Shown here piece by piece: positions 5,149-5,432 of a DNA stretch of 5,432 nt (position 1 is the first letter of the stretch; the number at the start of each line of letters is the position of its first letter). Location of the stretch: positions 1-5,432 of the forward strand of contig SMWH01000059.1 in assembly GCA_004357005.1 (NCBI GenBank), given 5' to 3'. The notes beneath the pieces were generated by a model. It was given only the letters and a program-made list of their open reading frames with translations. It was not told the origin of the DNA and ran no database searches. The position numbers and the translations under genes were made by a program. The stretch is from Gammaproteobacteria bacterium (GTDB taxonomy: Bacteria > Pseudomonadota > Gammaproteobacteria > SMWH01).

Positions 5149-5432
5149 ATGTGTCCGAAAATGCCTGAGCAAACCAGGAACAAGATAGCCGTCCGGCTCG
5201 AACAGAGCCCGGTTCGGGCACGAAAGGGCCAGGGCCAAAAGGGAGAAGGCAAAATCTCCCGCAACCCGGTGACTTTCGACCCGGATCAGCCCATCCTGCG
5301 CAAGCCTCCCTGGATCCGTATCCGGCTTCCCGGCCACAACCGTGTCGAAGCGCTCAAGGCCCGACTGCGCGAAAACCACCTGGTAACTGTCTGTGAAGAA
5401 GCCTCATGCCCCAACATCCACGAGTGTTTCAG
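5149..5432 (+). CDS. lipA: LipA, lipoyl synthase (5' end only)
   Basis: The first 94 codons of a frame that runs off the right edge. LipA is a radical-SAM enzyme that inserts two sulfurs, at C6 and C8, into protein-bound octanoyl chains made by LipB. The diagnostic part is the auxiliary iron-sulfur cluster motif CEEASCPNIHECF near the edge: Cys82, Cys87 and Cys93, with C-x4-C-x5-C spacing. Just before it LRKPPWIRIRLP (50-61) matches the conserved KPxW segment of the family. The radical-SAM CxxxCxxC motif lies beyond the window. Residues 1-45 are poorly conserved and very basic, rich in Lys, Arg, Gly and Gln. ATG 5149 is assumed; ATG 5161, four codons later, is equally possible, since neither has a clear ribosome site and translation may be coupled to lipB. 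The partial state is due only to the window edge. Confidence 0.93.
   Translation, partial: MCPKMPEQTRNKIAVRLEQSPVRARKGQGQKGEGKISRNPVTFDPDQPILRKPPWIRIRLPGHNRVEALKARLRENHLVTVCEEASCPNIHECF

Noticed and set aside
5207..5219. Small perfect hairpin GCCCG-GTT-CGGGC
   Set aside because: It is only five base pairs, lies inside lipA coding sequence and has no following T-run, so it is neither a terminator nor a likely regulator.

Overview
This window carries a dense, same-strand (+) chromosomal cluster: the end of rodA, then mltB/sltB1, rlpA, dacA, a D-amino-acid aminotransferase (dat), a ybeD-type DUF493 gene, lipB and the start of lipA. The order rodA-mltB-rlpA-dacA-ybeD-lipB-lipA is the classical gammaproteobacterial rod-shape/lipoate cluster, known from Escherichia coli and Pseudomonas. 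The protein motifs are all of gammaproteobacterial type, and the DNA looks moderately GC-rich by eye. I therefore read the source as a free-living gammaproteobacterium but cannot name a genus. No mobile element, phage gene, CRISPR array, tRNA or rRNA is visible, and no gene appears broken.

Layout: positions 1-207 are the last 68 codons of rodA (SEDS glycosyltransferase). Positions 237-1229 hold a family 3 lytic transglycosylase with a cleavable signal peptide. Positions 1262-2053 hold the lipoprotein RlpA (double-psi beta-barrel plus SPOR), which starts at TTG. Positions 2054-2185 are the only sizeable intergenic gap (132 bases); it contains a possible sigma70 -10 element. From there dacA (2186-3358), dat (3358-4218), ybeD (4215-4481), lipB (4502-5137, or 4484-5137) and lipA (5149 to the window edge) are packed with overlaps or very short gaps, which suggests one transcript with translational coupling.

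How the genes fit together: RodA polymerises glycan strands. The lytic transglycosylase and RlpA cut glycan, RlpA probably at the septum on peptide-free strands. DacA (PBP5-like) trims the terminal D-Ala from stem peptides. Dat can take D-Ala and 2-oxoglutarate to pyruvate and D-Glu, so dacA-dat looks like a D-alanine release and re-use pair feeding peptidoglycan precursor supply. LipB and LipA then build protein-bound lipoate (octanoyl transfer, then sulfur insertion). YbeD sits between the two themes and has no established function.

Nothing here looks like a previously undescribed system. The points most worth a second look are the dat insertion between dacA and ybeD, the start-codon arrangements of rlpA and lipB, the intact RlpA catalytic residues, and the probable soluble form of the MltB-family enzyme.
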